A stretch of 64,000 bases of DNA from Butyricimonas faecihominis (lineage in GTDB: Bacteria; Bacteroidota; Bacteroidia; Bacteroidales; Marinifilaceae), in contig NZ_AP028155.1 of NCBI RefSeq assembly GCF_033096445.1, forward strand, positions 4,159,880-4,223,879. The letters are read 5' to 3'. How positions within the stretch are numbered: the first letter of the stretch is position 1; every line of letters begins with the position of its first letter. Below the pieces are notes generated by a model, which saw nothing but the letters and a program-made list of their open reading frames with translations, searched no databases and had not been told where the DNA came from. The position numbers and the translations under genes were made by a program. This document shows positions 17,000 to 25,540 of this stretch, one piece after another.

Positions 17000-17755
17000 A
17001 TGGAAAAAGGTTTATTTCACGAATTGTATAAACGGTCGTGTGAGTTAGAAATGGGGCGTTGTCCCTCCCCGGCGTTGTCAGGATTCTTGCATGGTTACTT
17101 GTCCGTGTACTCGATGGTTCGCGTCTATCCTTGGTTGGAAGAAAGTTTTGGGGAGACGTATGAAATTCATGAACGAGTGCGTGAGATCGCCCGGTTTATA
17201 GAGCCTCTGGCTGGAAACAAAAATCTCCCTGCAGATGTTCGGGCCGGTTACGTGGTGGATTTGATGGATGCTTACCAGTTATATTCAGACTTGAATTTCT
17301 TAAATACGGCGTTGGATGCGGCTTATGACATACTTACCCCGTGGGGAAGTGACAAAATTGTTTTACCGTGTCGTACCCCGAATATTTGCCGATTGTTATG
17401 TAATTGTTACTATTTCACGGGTGAAATGGAGGACGGGGTTTTGGCCGGTAGTTTGATTTCCGAGGCGCTTGGCTCTATTCGTGATTTGGGCCGTCAGGGA
17501 TCGATGGTATGGTGGGATGCATTCTGTTTTTATGAAGATGTTGTTGGGGCAATGGAGTTGCCGGAACCTGAACGGGTACGATTGGCCGAAGAGCGAGTTC
17601 GGTTGGCCGTCAGTGTAAAGCAGGAGGAGGAGGAAATGATAGAACGTTTTGTCCTGTCTACCCGTGACGATTTGGAGTTATTCGGCCGGGTGTTTTGTAT
17701 CTTGGCCAGGCGGGAGTTTGCCACCAATGACAAATTGTATGGTAGGAAGGAATAA
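17000..17755 (+). CDS. Unknown protein in the UpxZ position of the capsule locus
   Basis: 251 residues, 9 bp after the NusG-like gene. I do not recognise the family. It has no signal peptide or membrane helix. It is Cys- and aromatic-rich in the middle (PCRTPNICRLLCNCYYFTGE) and has an acidic EEEEM segment near 212. The predicted fold is mostly helical. In Bacteroides the second gene of a capsule locus is upxZ, whose product inhibits the UpxY proteins of other loci; UpxZ is shorter (about 160 residues) and I see no clear similarity. Position alone suggests a regulatory role. No biosynthetic motif is visible. Confidence 0.7.
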   Translation: MEKGLFHELYKRSCELEMGRCPSPALSGFLHGYLSVYSMVRVYPWLEESFGETYEIHERVREIARFIEPLAGNKNLPADVRAGYVVDLMDAYQLYSDLNFLNTALDAAYDILTPWGSDKIVLPCRTPNICRLLCNCYYFTGEMEDGVLAGSLISEALGSIRDLGRQGSMVWWDAFCFYEDVVGAMELPEPERVRLAEERVRLAVSVKQEEEEMIERFVLSTRDDLELFGRVFCILARREFATNDKLYGRKE

Positions 17756-17790
17756 TTTAGACGTGATTCACAATATAAATCTCAGATTCC

Positions 17791-17880
17791 GGGAGATGCA
17801 ACCCCCGGTTATAGCGTCTCCCTCAACGGTACTTCTAAGCCGGATCAGCTATTAATACCGGAGGGGACGCTCCTTTTTGA
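17791..17880 (+). promoter_or_regulatory. Attenuator-like pair of mutually exclusive hairpins
   Basis: Hairpin A pairs GGGAGATGC (17791-17799) with GCGTCTCCC (17814-17822). Hairpin B re-uses the same 17814 strand: GCGTCTCCCTC and CGGTA (17814-17831) pair with TACCG and GAGGGGACGC (17856-17870), followed at once by TCCTTTTTG. Only one can form at a time, and B looks like an intrinsic terminator. It sits between the regulatory genes and the first biosynthetic gene of the capsule operon. The function is inferred. Confidence 0.55.
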
Positions 17881-17892
17881 AGTTTGGTATAA

Positions 17893-19809
17893 ATGAGATA
17901 CTCCATTCATTCCATTTGTGATCGTTTGTGCGAGAGAAAGAAGTACGTTAATTCTTGGACGGTTCTTTTCGTGGACATTTTGTTGTCCGTGGGAAGTTCA
18001 TTCGTGGCTCTTCTTTTTGTAGACAATTTTATTGTCGACTTGTCAAAGAATGCTTACTTGTTCGTCATTGTAGGATCGTTCTTGATCAGTCTTCTTGTGT
18101 TTATGGCGTTGGGGGTGAACAAAAATATAATTCGCCATGCCACCATAAAAAGTATCGGGAAGATGGGCGTTGCGATCTTTTTTAAGGAGGTGCTTTTACT
18201 AGGATTAGTTTCTCTTGTTGTTTCCCGGATGTTCAATAACCATGCTTTCGCCTGTTTTCTTGTTGATTTTCTAGTAACAACGGTGGTTCTTATCGGGTTT
18301 CGGGTGATGCTTGTACTTGTTTATGATTTGGTAATATCTCTGTATCGTTCAAGTAAAACGAGGGTGCTGGTGTACGGGACGGATGATAAAAGTGTGGCAT
18401 TGAAGAAAAGAATGCACACGAGTAAGCACTATCACGTGGTGGGATTCGTGAATTCGGATAAGCAGCTTAAGTCTTACTCCATTTCGGAACTGCCGGTTTA
18501 TTATTTTGAAGACGAGGCGAATTTTGCTTGTTTCGTGAAGAAATACAATATAAATGGTCTGCTATTTCCTTCTCCGGAGACAGCTCACCGGGAGGCTGAA
18601 GGGTTGGTACGTTACTGTCAGGCTCATGGAGTGAAAAACTTGGTGGCTCCACCCATAGACGTTTTGGGGGACGGGTTGAAGAAAACTGTTATCCGAGAAA
18701 TCCGGATCGAGGATTTGCTTGGTAGGGAGGAAATCGAGATAAACACAAAGGAGATTGAAGCGAATTTTGCCGGAAAGGTCGTGATGGTAACGGGGGCAGC
18801 CGGGAGTATCGGTAGCGAGTTGTGTCGTCAACTGGCAACTTTGGGTGTAGCTCATTTGGTATTGTTTGATAATGCCGAGACCCCGATGCATGAACTCCGT
18901 CTTGAATTGGAACGGAATTTTTCAAGCTTAAAATTTACCCCTTTTATCGGTGATGTCCGGCAGAAAGAGCGTTTGCAAGGAGCTTTTGAGAAATTTCATC
19001 CGCAGGTGGTGTTTCATGCTGCGGCCTATAAACACGTTCCGTTGATGGAAGAGAACCCTTGCGAAGCCGTTCGGGTGAACGTGGTTGGTTCGAGACTCGT
19101 GGCTGACTTTTGTGTGGAGTACGGGGTGGACATGATGGTGATGATCTCGACGGACAAGGCGGTAAACCCGACTAACGTGATGGGGGCGTCGAAACGTTTG
19201 GCAGAGATATATGTGCAGAGTTTGGGACTGGCGATGGAACGAGGAGAGATCAGGGGAAAGACCCGGTTTGTGACCACCCGATTCGGGAATGTGCTGGGAA
19301 GTAACGGTAGTGTGATACCGTATTTCCGAAAACAAATAGAACAAGGTGGGCCGGTTACGGTAACCGATCCGAGAATCACTCGCTTTTTCATGACGATTTC
19401 GGAGGCATGTCGTTTGGTGATGGATGCGGCGACGATGAGTACTGGAAATCAGATCTTTATTTTTGACATGGGGAATCCCGTGAAAATTGTTGACTTGGCA
19501 GAAAGAATGATTCGATTAGCCGGATATACGCCAAATGAAGATATCAAAATCAAATTCATCGGTCTGAGGCCGGGAGAGAAGTTGTACGAGGAAGTACTAA
19601 GTAACGAGGAAAATACGGTACCCACGGGACATGATAAGATTCGGGTGGCTAAAGTCCGGGAGTACAAGCGAGAAGAGGTGCTGGGGGCTTACGATCAGTT
19701 GGCAGAATTGGCGTTGGCGGTGAAGGTGGAAGATTCCGTGCGATTGATGAAACAGGTGGTGCCGGAGTTTAAGTCGAGGAATTCGGTGTACGAAAAGTTG
19801 GATAAATAA
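17893..19809 (+). CDS. FlaA1/CapD-type nucleoside-diphosphate-sugar 4,6-dehydratase
   Basis: 638 residues. Four membrane segments in the first 150 residues are followed by a Rossmann-like CoA-binding region (about 150-270). The SDR catalytic domain starts with the NAD motif VTGAAGSIGSELC (about 298) and has the extended-SDR block MISTDKAVNPTNVMGASKR. In this family (WbpM, PglF) a Met-Lys pair replaces the usual Tyr-Lys. It should make a UDP-4-keto-6-deoxy-HexNAc from UDP-GlcNAc at the inner membrane. Together with the DegT aminotransferase at 34929 and the PglC-like transferase at 34212 this suggests a 4-amino-4,6-dideoxy initiating sugar. Confidence 0.93.
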   Translation: MRYSIHSICDRLCERKKYVNSWTVLFVDILLSVGSSFVALLFVDNFIVDLSKNAYLFVIVGSFLISLLVFMALGVNKNIIRHATIKSIGKMGVAIFFKEVLLLGLVSLVVSRMFNNHAFACFLVDFLVTTVVLIGFRVMLVLVYDLVISLYRSSKTRVLVYGTDDKSVALKKRMHTSKHYHVVGFVNSDKQLKSYSISELPVYYFEDEANFACFVKKYNINGLLFPSPETAHREAEGLVRYCQAHGVKNLVAPPIDVLGDGLKKTVIREIRIEDLLGREEIEINTKEIEANFAGKVVMVTGAAGSIGSELCRQLATLGVAHLVLFDNAETPMHELRLELERNFSSLKFTPFIGDVRQKERLQGAFEKFHPQVVFHAAAYKHVPLMEENPCEAVRVNVVGSRLVADFCVEYGVDMMVMISTDKAVNPTNVMGASKRLAEIYVQSLGLAMERGEIRGKTRFVTTRFGNVLGSNGSVIPYFRKQIEQGGPVTVTDPRITRFFMTISEACRLVMDAATMSTGNQIFIFDMGNPVKIVDLAERMIRLAGYTPNEDIKIKFIGLRPGEKLYEEVLSNEENTVPTGHDKIRVAKVREYKREEVLGAYDQLAELALAVKVEDSVRLMKQVVPEFKSRNSVYEKLDK

Positions 19810-19819
19810 ATAAGAATTT

Positions 19820-20791
19820 ATGATCAAAGTATTAGTCACGGGTGGTGCCGGTTTTATTGGTTCTAACCTTTGCGAGGCGTTGCTTGAAAGAGGTGATATC
19901 GTAACTTGTTTGGATAATTTTGCCACAGGGCATATTGAGAACTTGTTACCGTTGATTGAAAAATATCCCAATTGCTTCAAATTAGTCGTGGGAGATATTC
20001 GTAAGCTAGAGGATTGTCGTAAAGCGGTAAAAGGAATGGAATATGTTTTGCATGAAGCTGCTTTAGGATCAGTCCCGCGTTCAATCAAAGATCCCATTAC
20101 TAGTAACGAGGTCAACATAAATGGTTTTTTAAATATGTTGATTGCATCTAGAGATGAGGGAATCAAACGTTTTATTTTTGCTGCTAGTTCTTCTACTTAT
20201 GGTGATAGTCAATCCTTGCCTAAGGAGGAAGATGTAATCGGTAAACCGCTTTCTCCTTATGCGATAACGAAATACGTGAATGAGCTTTACGCAGATGTGT
20301 TTGCCAGAACTTACGGTATGGAATATATCGGGTTGCGCTATTTTAATGTATTTGGGAGAAGGCAGGATCCTTTCGGTGCTTATGCTGCAGTGATCCCCTT
20401 GTTTGTGAAACAGTTAATGAGGCACGAAAATCCGGTGATCAATGGGGATGGGGAATATAGTAGGGATTTCACATATATAGATAATGTTATACAAATGAAT
20501 CAACTTGCCTTGGACGCAACGAATTTTGATGCGGTAAATCAAATTTATAATACGGCATTTGGGGAACGAACTACCTTGAATCAACTAGTGGGGTATTTAA
20601 AAGAATTCCTGGGAGAATTTGACGAAGAGATAAGAAAGATCGAAATATTGCACGGACCGAATCGGGTAGGAGACATTCCCTATTCCTTGGCGAGCATTGA
20701 TAAAGCAAAAAGCTTGTTGGGATACGCACCGCAATATAGTATGAGGCTAGGTTTGCAGGAAACGGTGAAATGGTATTGGAATAATCTATAA
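19820..20791 (+). CDS. UDP-N-acetylglucosamine 4-epimerase (WbpP/TviC-like)
   Basis: 323 residues of an extended SDR. The NAD motif is VTGGAGFIGSNLCEALL (about 6-22), the catalytic triad is in FAASSSTYGDS and SPYAITKYVNE (Tyr-x3-Lys), and YFNVFGRRQDP is the sugar-binding block of the WbpP/Gne/TviC group. It should interconvert UDP-GlcNAc and UDP-GalNAc, or the corresponding uronic acids. It lies 22 bp before the nucleotide-sugar dehydrogenase, the same pair that makes UDP-GalNAcA for Vi antigen and Pseudomonas O6. RBS context is weak, as is usual here. Confidence 0.9.
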   Translation: MIKVLVTGGAGFIGSNLCEALLERGDIVTCLDNFATGHIENLLPLIEKYPNCFKLVVGDIRKLEDCRKAVKGMEYVLHEAALGSVPRSIKDPITSNEVNINGFLNMLIASRDEGIKRFIFAASSSTYGDSQSLPKEEDVIGKPLSPYAITKYVNELYADVFARTYGMEYIGLRYFNVFGRRQDPFGAYAAVIPLFVKQLMRHENPVINGDGEYSRDFTYIDNVIQMNQLALDATNFDAVNQIYNTAFGERTTLNQLVGYLKEFLGEFDEEIRKIEILHGPNRVGDIPYSLASIDKAKSLLGYAPQYSMRLGLQETVKWYWNNL

Positions 20792-20813
20792 GTAAAAACA
20801 ATATAAACGAATT

Positions 20814-22082
20814 ATGATGCAAGATGTGAAAATTTGCGTGATAGGTTTGGGGTATGTGGGGTTACCTCTCGCTCGGTTGTTTTCAACTAAATATGAAACG
20901 ATAGGTTTTGATATGAACCAGAAACGGGTGGATGCTTTAATGGCAGGGCATGACGAAACCTTAGAGGTGAGCGATGAGTTATTACAAACGGCTATTTCTG
21001 ATGGTTTTATTTGTACCTCGAATATTGAAAAAATACGGGATTGTAATTTTTATGTGGTGGCGGTACCGACACCTGTAGATGATAATAATAATCCTGATTT
21101 GACCCCGTTATATGGAGCTAGTACGACCGTGGGTAAGGTGATTTCTCGGGGAAATATCGTGGTTTATGAATCGACCGTTTATCCTGGGGTAACGGAAGAC
21201 GAGTGTATTCCTGTGGTGGAAAAAGTGTCTGGATTAAAATTCAACAAGGATTTTTTTGCTGGCTATTCTCCAGAACGTATAAATCCAGGTGATAAGTTGC
21301 ATACCGTGGAGAAAATCAAAAAAGTAACCTCGGGATCAACTCTGGAGGTAGGTCGAAAAATCGACGAAATTTACGCTTCGGTGATCGTTGCAGGGACACA
21401 TCTGGCTCCTACAATAAAAGTGGCAGAGGCTGCAAAAGTAATCGAGAACTCTCAGCGAGATATAAATATCGCTTTCGTGAACGAGTTGTCAAAAATTTTT
21501 AATAAGCTAGGAATAGACACGCAAGATGTCCTTGAAGCTGCCAGTACCAAGTGGAACTTTCTACCTTTTAAGCCGGGACTTGTAGGGGGGCATTGTATAG
21601 GAGTGGATCCTTATTATCTGGCTCAATGTGCTCAACGACATGGATATAATCCAGAAATTATTTTGGCTGGCCGGCGAATGAATGATGGAATGGGAGAGTA
21701 TGTGGCAAACGAGGTTGTTAAGTTGATGTTGAAAAAAGGGATTCAAGTGTTGAATTCAAAAATTTTGGTATTAGGTTTTACTTTTAAGGAAAATTGTCCA
21801 GATGTTCGAAATACGAAAGTGGTCGATATATATAAAGCCTTGAAAGAGTATAATCTTGATATTACTGTTTATGATCCATGGGCTAATCCTGTTATAGCTT
21901 TGTATGAGTATGGCGTTGAGATAACGAACGAGTCTCCAGTAGAGAAATTCGATACAGTGATTTTAGCGGTAGCCCATGAGGAATTCAGAAGGATAGATAC
22001 TAGTTCGTTGTTGCATGGGAAACATGTTATTTTTGATGTGAAGGGATTTTTAAATCGGGATATTGTAGATGCGAGATTGTAA
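20814..22082 (+). CDS. UDP-N-acetyl-hexosamine 6-dehydrogenase (WbpO/TviB-like)
   Basis: 422 residues of the UDP-glucose/GDP-mannose dehydrogenase superfamily. The N-terminal NAD motif is GLGYVGLPLA (about 11-20). The central block is GYSPERINPGDK. The catalytic Cys is in KPGLVGGHCIGVDPYYL (about 253-269) and the C-terminal domain begins near KILVLGFTFKENCPD. GGHCIGVDPYYL is shared with WbpO/TviB/VipA. It should oxidise UDP-GalNAc or UDP-GlcNAc to the uronic acid. With the preceding epimerase it predicts a GalNAcA-type residue in the polymer. Confidence 0.92.
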   Translation: MMQDVKICVIGLGYVGLPLARLFSTKYETIGFDMNQKRVDALMAGHDETLEVSDELLQTAISDGFICTSNIEKIRDCNFYVVAVPTPVDDNNNPDLTPLYGASTTVGKVISRGNIVVYESTVYPGVTEDECIPVVEKVSGLKFNKDFFAGYSPERINPGDKLHTVEKIKKVTSGSTLEVGRKIDEIYASVIVAGTHLAPTIKVAEAAKVIENSQRDINIAFVNELSKIFNKLGIDTQDVLEAASTKWNFLPFKPGLVGGHCIGVDPYYLAQCAQRHGYNPEIILAGRRMNDGMGEYVANEVVKLMLKKGIQVLNSKILVLGFTFKENCPDVRNTKVVDIYKALKEYNLDITVYDPWANPVIALYEYGVEITNESPVEKFDTVILAVAHEEFRRIDTSSLLHGKHVIFDVKGFLNRDIVDARL

Positions 22083-22157
22083 CAAGTTTAGAGTAAAGAT
22101 AATTTTAGTCGATCAAAATGTTTAGAAGAAAAGAAACTTATTACATATAAATTTTAG

Positions 22158-22316
22158 ATGTTTACGAAAACGATTATTACTTCAATTCTTGATTCAATAC
22201 AAAAATTTTCAGATAGAAATGCTTTTTGTATTGACAATATTTTTTATACTTACAAGCAATTTGCTGAAAATATTTCAAAAATAAGAATTGCTGTAAAAAA
22301 TATCCCATTTTTTTAA
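22158..22316 (+). pseudogene. Remnant: N-terminus of an AMP-forming adenylation enzyme
   Basis: A 52-codon frame starting ATG at 22158. The segment SILDSIQKFSDRNAFCIDN followed by FYTYKQFAENISKIR matches the start of amino-acid adenylation/DltA-like ligases (a helix, 'Af', then 'TYkeL'). Full-length family members are about 500 residues, so more than 85% is missing. It stops at a TAA inside a run of T and is followed at once, in another frame, by the tail of a different gene (22303-22392). Confidence 0.65.
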
Positions 22317-22392
22317 AGACAACGCCCATCTGAATGACAATGGTGCACAAAGGTTTACCAAAATGCTAGTAGAGAAAATCAAAGAACTATAA
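22303..22392 (+). pseudogene. Remnant: C-terminus of an SGNH/DltD-like hydrolase
   Basis: The frame reads ...FFKDNAHLNDNGAQRF and then TKMLVEKIKEL, ending with TAA at 22390-22392. D-x2-HLN-x2-GA is the catalytic Asp-His block at the C-terminal end of SGNH/GDSL hydrolases and DltD/AlgJ-like acyl-transfer proteins. It joins the adenylation-enzyme remnant inside a run of T, as if one deletion had removed everything between the two genes. The flippase gene begins 11 bp later. Confidence 0.6.
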
Positions 22393-22403
22393 CGCATTGA
22401 TAT

Positions 22404-23840
22404 ATGGGGTTAAAACAAAAAACAATTTTTGGATTAATTTGGACTTCTGCAGGAACGTTGGTGAATGGATTGATAAGTATTATTGTTACGATAGTTTTAT
22501 CAAGAGTGTTAGAACCTTATGATTTTGCACTAATAGCATTATTAATTGTTTTTGTTGCAGTATCCAATGTTTTAATTGATAGTGGATTTACGCAGGCAAT
22601 TATTCGGGATGATAACCCTTCGCAACAAGATCTGTCGACAGTTTTTTTCTTTAACTTCATAATGTCAATAATACTTTATGCGATATTGTTTTGTCTATCT
22701 CCCTATATTGCAACGTTCTTTGATGCTCCAGAATTGGAATTGTTATCAAAAGTCGTTTTTTTAGTGATTGTCTTCAATTCGGTTTCTATCATACAGAATG
22801 CGATGCTTAATAGAGAATTAAGATTTGCATGGGTTGCAGGGGCTACGGCTCTTTCGTATGTTATAGGAGGTATTGTCTCTGTAGTGATCGTATTTTTGGG
22901 ATTTGGCGTGTGGGCCATTGTTGCTAATATGGTTATTCCTCCATTTGCGAAGAGTATTATTTTATGGGTAAAATCTTCTTGGAGACCATTGTTTACATTT
23001 AGTTTTAAGTCTTTGAAAAAATATTTGCATTTTGGAATATTTTTAACGATTCAAGGACTTATAGATGTCGTTGTTACAAATTTGAACTCGATCTTTATCG
23101 GGAAATTTTATACTAAAAGTGAACTAGGATATTATTCACAGGGTGGAAAAATGGATAGTTATGTTATTACTCCCATAGTGTCGGTATTACAAAAAGTAAC
23201 TTATCCAATTCTTTCTAAAATTAAAAATGATGAAGAAAGGCTTAAAGAGGGATATAGAAAAATTATCACCATGACATTATTTACTTATTTGCCAATCGTT
23301 TTTTTTGTTATTATTTTCTCAAATCCTGTAATCGTGATGTTTTTGGGAGAAAAGTGGAGCGATGCGGGAATTTTTTTGAAAATTTCTGCCATAGGTAGTT
23401 TGATTTATCCATTACAAAAAATTTGTGAAAATATTGTGATGGTAAAAGGAAAAACAAGACAGATGTTATACATGGCATTAATTAAACAGACTCTGAGAAT
23501 ATTAGTGATGTTTTTGTTCGTTTATAGAGGAGTTCTGGCATTGGCTTGGGGATTTATGTTAACAGGGATTCTGGGAGGGCTATTATATATATATATTGGA
23601 ATGAAATATCTTGGCTATACACTGGGTGAATTTTTGTGTGATAATGGAAAAATTGTATTGCTTTCATTTGGAGTGTCGTTATTATTGTATATTATTTTGA
23701 TAAATATAGAGTTGGGGGGATTGTATATCATAATGGGGGGAATTTTTGTTTTTTGCGGATATTTATTTTTATCTTATTTATTAAATAGGGACAGAACCTG
23801 TGAATGGTTTGATATTATACGAGCGATAAGAAAAAGGTGA
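22404..23840 (+). CDS. Wzx-type lipopolysaccharide/polysaccharide flippase
   Basis: 478 residues with about 14 predicted membrane helices in the MOP/MATE arrangement. The start LKQKTIFGLIWTSAGTLVNG is typical of Wzx/WzxC-like flippases in Bacteroidota capsule loci. It should move the lipid-linked repeat unit across the inner membrane for polymerisation. The codon mix is more AT-rich than in the upstream genes; this continues through about 34200 and marks the variable core of the locus. Confidence 0.93.
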   Translation: MGLKQKTIFGLIWTSAGTLVNGLISIIVTIVLSRVLEPYDFALIALLIVFVAVSNVLIDSGFTQAIIRDDNPSQQDLSTVFFFNFIMSIILYAILFCLSPYIATFFDAPELELLSKVVFLVIVFNSVSIIQNAMLNRELRFAWVAGATALSYVIGGIVSVVIVFLGFGVWAIVANMVIPPFAKSIILWVKSSWRPLFTFSFKSLKKYLHFGIFLTIQGLIDVVVTNLNSIFIGKFYTKSELGYYSQGGKMDSYVITPIVSVLQKVTYPILSKIKNDEERLKEGYRKIITMTLFTYLPIVFFVIIFSNPVIVMFLGEKWSDAGIFLKISAIGSLIYPLQKICENIVMVKGKTRQMLYMALIKQTLRILVMFLFVYRGVLALAWGFMLTGILGGLLYIYIGMKYLGYTLGEFLCDNGKIVLLSFGVSLLLYIILINIELGGLYIIMGGIFVFCGYLFLSYLLNRDRTCEWFDIIRAIRKR

Positions 23841-23855
23841 TTAATTTGCTGTAAT

Positions 23856-24383
23856 ATGAAAATGAGGTATATTATATGGAAGATAGGTAATCAATTCAAG
23901 AAAGTGTTTACGTGGTGGTGTTGGGTGCTAAATTATATAGCGAGGTTTTCTACGTTGTCTGCTTTTTTAAGTATTTTTAAAATAGAATATTTTACGGCTT
24001 ATTTGTGGCGATGTACAGGTTGTAATATAGGTAAACGAGTTTGCATCGGATGGGACGTGTATTGGGATGTTGGAAATGCTAAATTAATAACGATAGAGGA
24101 TGATGTTTGGATAGCGAGTCGTGCCTTGATTTTATGTCATAAGAGAGAGATGTCTTTGTATTATAAAGGAGAATCTTATAAATCGTTGCCTCATAAACGT
24201 ATGCCTGTAACTATAAAAAAGGGAGCTTGCGTAAGTATGGGGGCTATGATTATGCCAGGAGTAACTATTGGTGAAGGAGCGGTTGTCGGTGCTTATTCTC
24301 TTGTGAACAAGGATGTTCCAGCATGGACTATTGTGGCAGGAAATCCTGCGAAAGTAATCAAAGAAATAAAACCAAGAGGGTGA
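23856..24383 (+). CDS. Left-handed beta-helix acetyltransferase (WcaF/CysE-like)
   Basis: 175 residues. Hexapeptide repeats (CNIGKRVCIGWDVYWDVGN, then VTIKKGACVSMGAMIMPGV, then TIGEGAVVGAYSLV) form the left-handed parallel beta-helix, and the C-terminal AGNPAKVIKEI is typical of sugar O-acetyltransferases. A His in the loop LILCHKREMS is a candidate catalytic residue. It probably O-acetylates a sugar of the repeat unit in the cytoplasm. Its stop overlaps the next start codon (TGATG). Confidence 0.9.
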   Translation: MKMRYIIWKIGNQFKKVFTWWCWVLNYIARFSTLSAFLSIFKIEYFTAYLWRCTGCNIGKRVCIGWDVYWDVGNAKLITIEDDVWIASRALILCHKREMSLYYKGESYKSLPHKRMPVTIKKGACVSMGAMIMPGVTIGEGAVVGAYSLVNKDVPAWTIVAGNPAKVIKEIKPRG

Positions 24384-25540
24384 TGAAATCGTTTAAATAT
24401 TATATGCTTGCTGCTTGTGTGCGTGCTATGACTTATCTCTATAAACGTAGGGGATGGACAACGAATAGACATATAGTGGTAATTGAAAGTGATGATTGGG
24501 GAAGTATTCGAATGCCATCTTTGGAAGTAAGAAACGAGTTAATATCTAGGGGCGTAAGTATAGCTTCTTGTATATATGATAAAATTGATACATTAGCAGC
24601 GAATACGGATTTAGAGTTGTTGATGGAAGTATTGGATTCTGTAAAAGATGGCTGTGGAAATCCGGCAAAGATGACTTTAGATTGCGTGGTGGCTAATCCT
24701 GATTTTGAAAGGATAAAAGCTAATGGTTTTGTGAAATATGAGTACGAGTTATTTACAGAAACATTGAAACGCTATCCTCATCATGATAGAGTTTTTGAAT
24801 TGTGGAAAGAGGGGATTAGACATAATGTGTTCAAACCTCAATTTCATGGAAGGGAGCATTTGAATGCATACTTGTGGTTGATGTTGTTACAAGATAAGCA
24901 ACCAGAGGTGATGAAAGCATTTGATAAGGGTGTTATTTCAATGGATATAGATAAAAGGATTGATGCCAGGGGACATGTACTTGCTGCTTATAATGTTAAA
25001 AATGAAAAAGAGAGAAATTTTGTTGTGCAATCAATAAGAGAAGGAGGTGATTTGTTTGAGCAATTGTTTGGCTATCGGTCAAAATCTATGATTGCACCTT
25101 GTTATATTTGGGATGATTGTATAGAAGAAGTTGCGGCACAGGTGGGGATTCAATATTTACAAGGAGGAATTGTTCAGACCCAATCTGTATTAGAGAAAAG
25201 TTCTTTGAAATATCACTTTATGGGAGAGCAAAATAAATGTGGACAATATTATTTAACTCGAAATTGTTTTTTTGAACCGACACAAGATATTTCACTTGGT
25301 TTTGATCGTTGTTTACATGATTTAACATGTTGTTTCGAATTGAATAAACCTGCAATTATATCAACGCATCGTTTGAATTTTGTAGGAGAGTTAGAGGTTA
25401 AAAACCGGGATAAGAATCTTTTTGAATTCAAACGATTGTTGCAAGCAATAGTACAAAAGTATCCGGACGTAGAATTTATGTCTTCTGATGAATTAGGAGA
25501 TGTGATTTCGATGGATCATAATACAAAATTTCAAATATGA
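24383..25540 (+). CDS. Polysaccharide (de)acetylase-like protein
   Basis: 385 residues, starting at the ATG that overlaps the preceding stop; a longer open frame from 24323 would run through the upstream gene. The strand-motif HIVVIESDDWGSIRMPS (Asp37-Asp38) and the later STHRLNFVG look like the metal-binding ends of a NodB-type barrel, and FKPQFHGREHLN supplies further His residues. Bacteroides homologues are annotated as polysaccharide (de)acetylase without biochemical proof. The protein starts with a short hydrophobic helix. It probably modifies the repeat unit. It overlaps the next gene by 4 bp. Confidence 0.65.
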   Translation: MKSFKYYMLAACVRAMTYLYKRRGWTTNRHIVVIESDDWGSIRMPSLEVRNELISRGVSIASCIYDKIDTLAANTDLELLMEVLDSVKDGCGNPAKMTLDCVVANPDFERIKANGFVKYEYELFTETLKRYPHHDRVFELWKEGIRHNVFKPQFHGREHLNAYLWLMLLQDKQPEVMKAFDKGVISMDIDKRIDARGHVLAAYNVKNEKERNFVVQSIREGGDLFEQLFGYRSKSMIAPCYIWDDCIEEVAAQVGIQYLQGGIVQTQSVLEKSSLKYHFMGEQNKCGQYYLTRNCFFEPTQDISLGFDRCLHDLTCCFELNKPAIISTHRLNFVGELEVKNRDKNLFEFKRLLQAIVQKYPDVEFMSSDELGDVISMDHNTKFQI

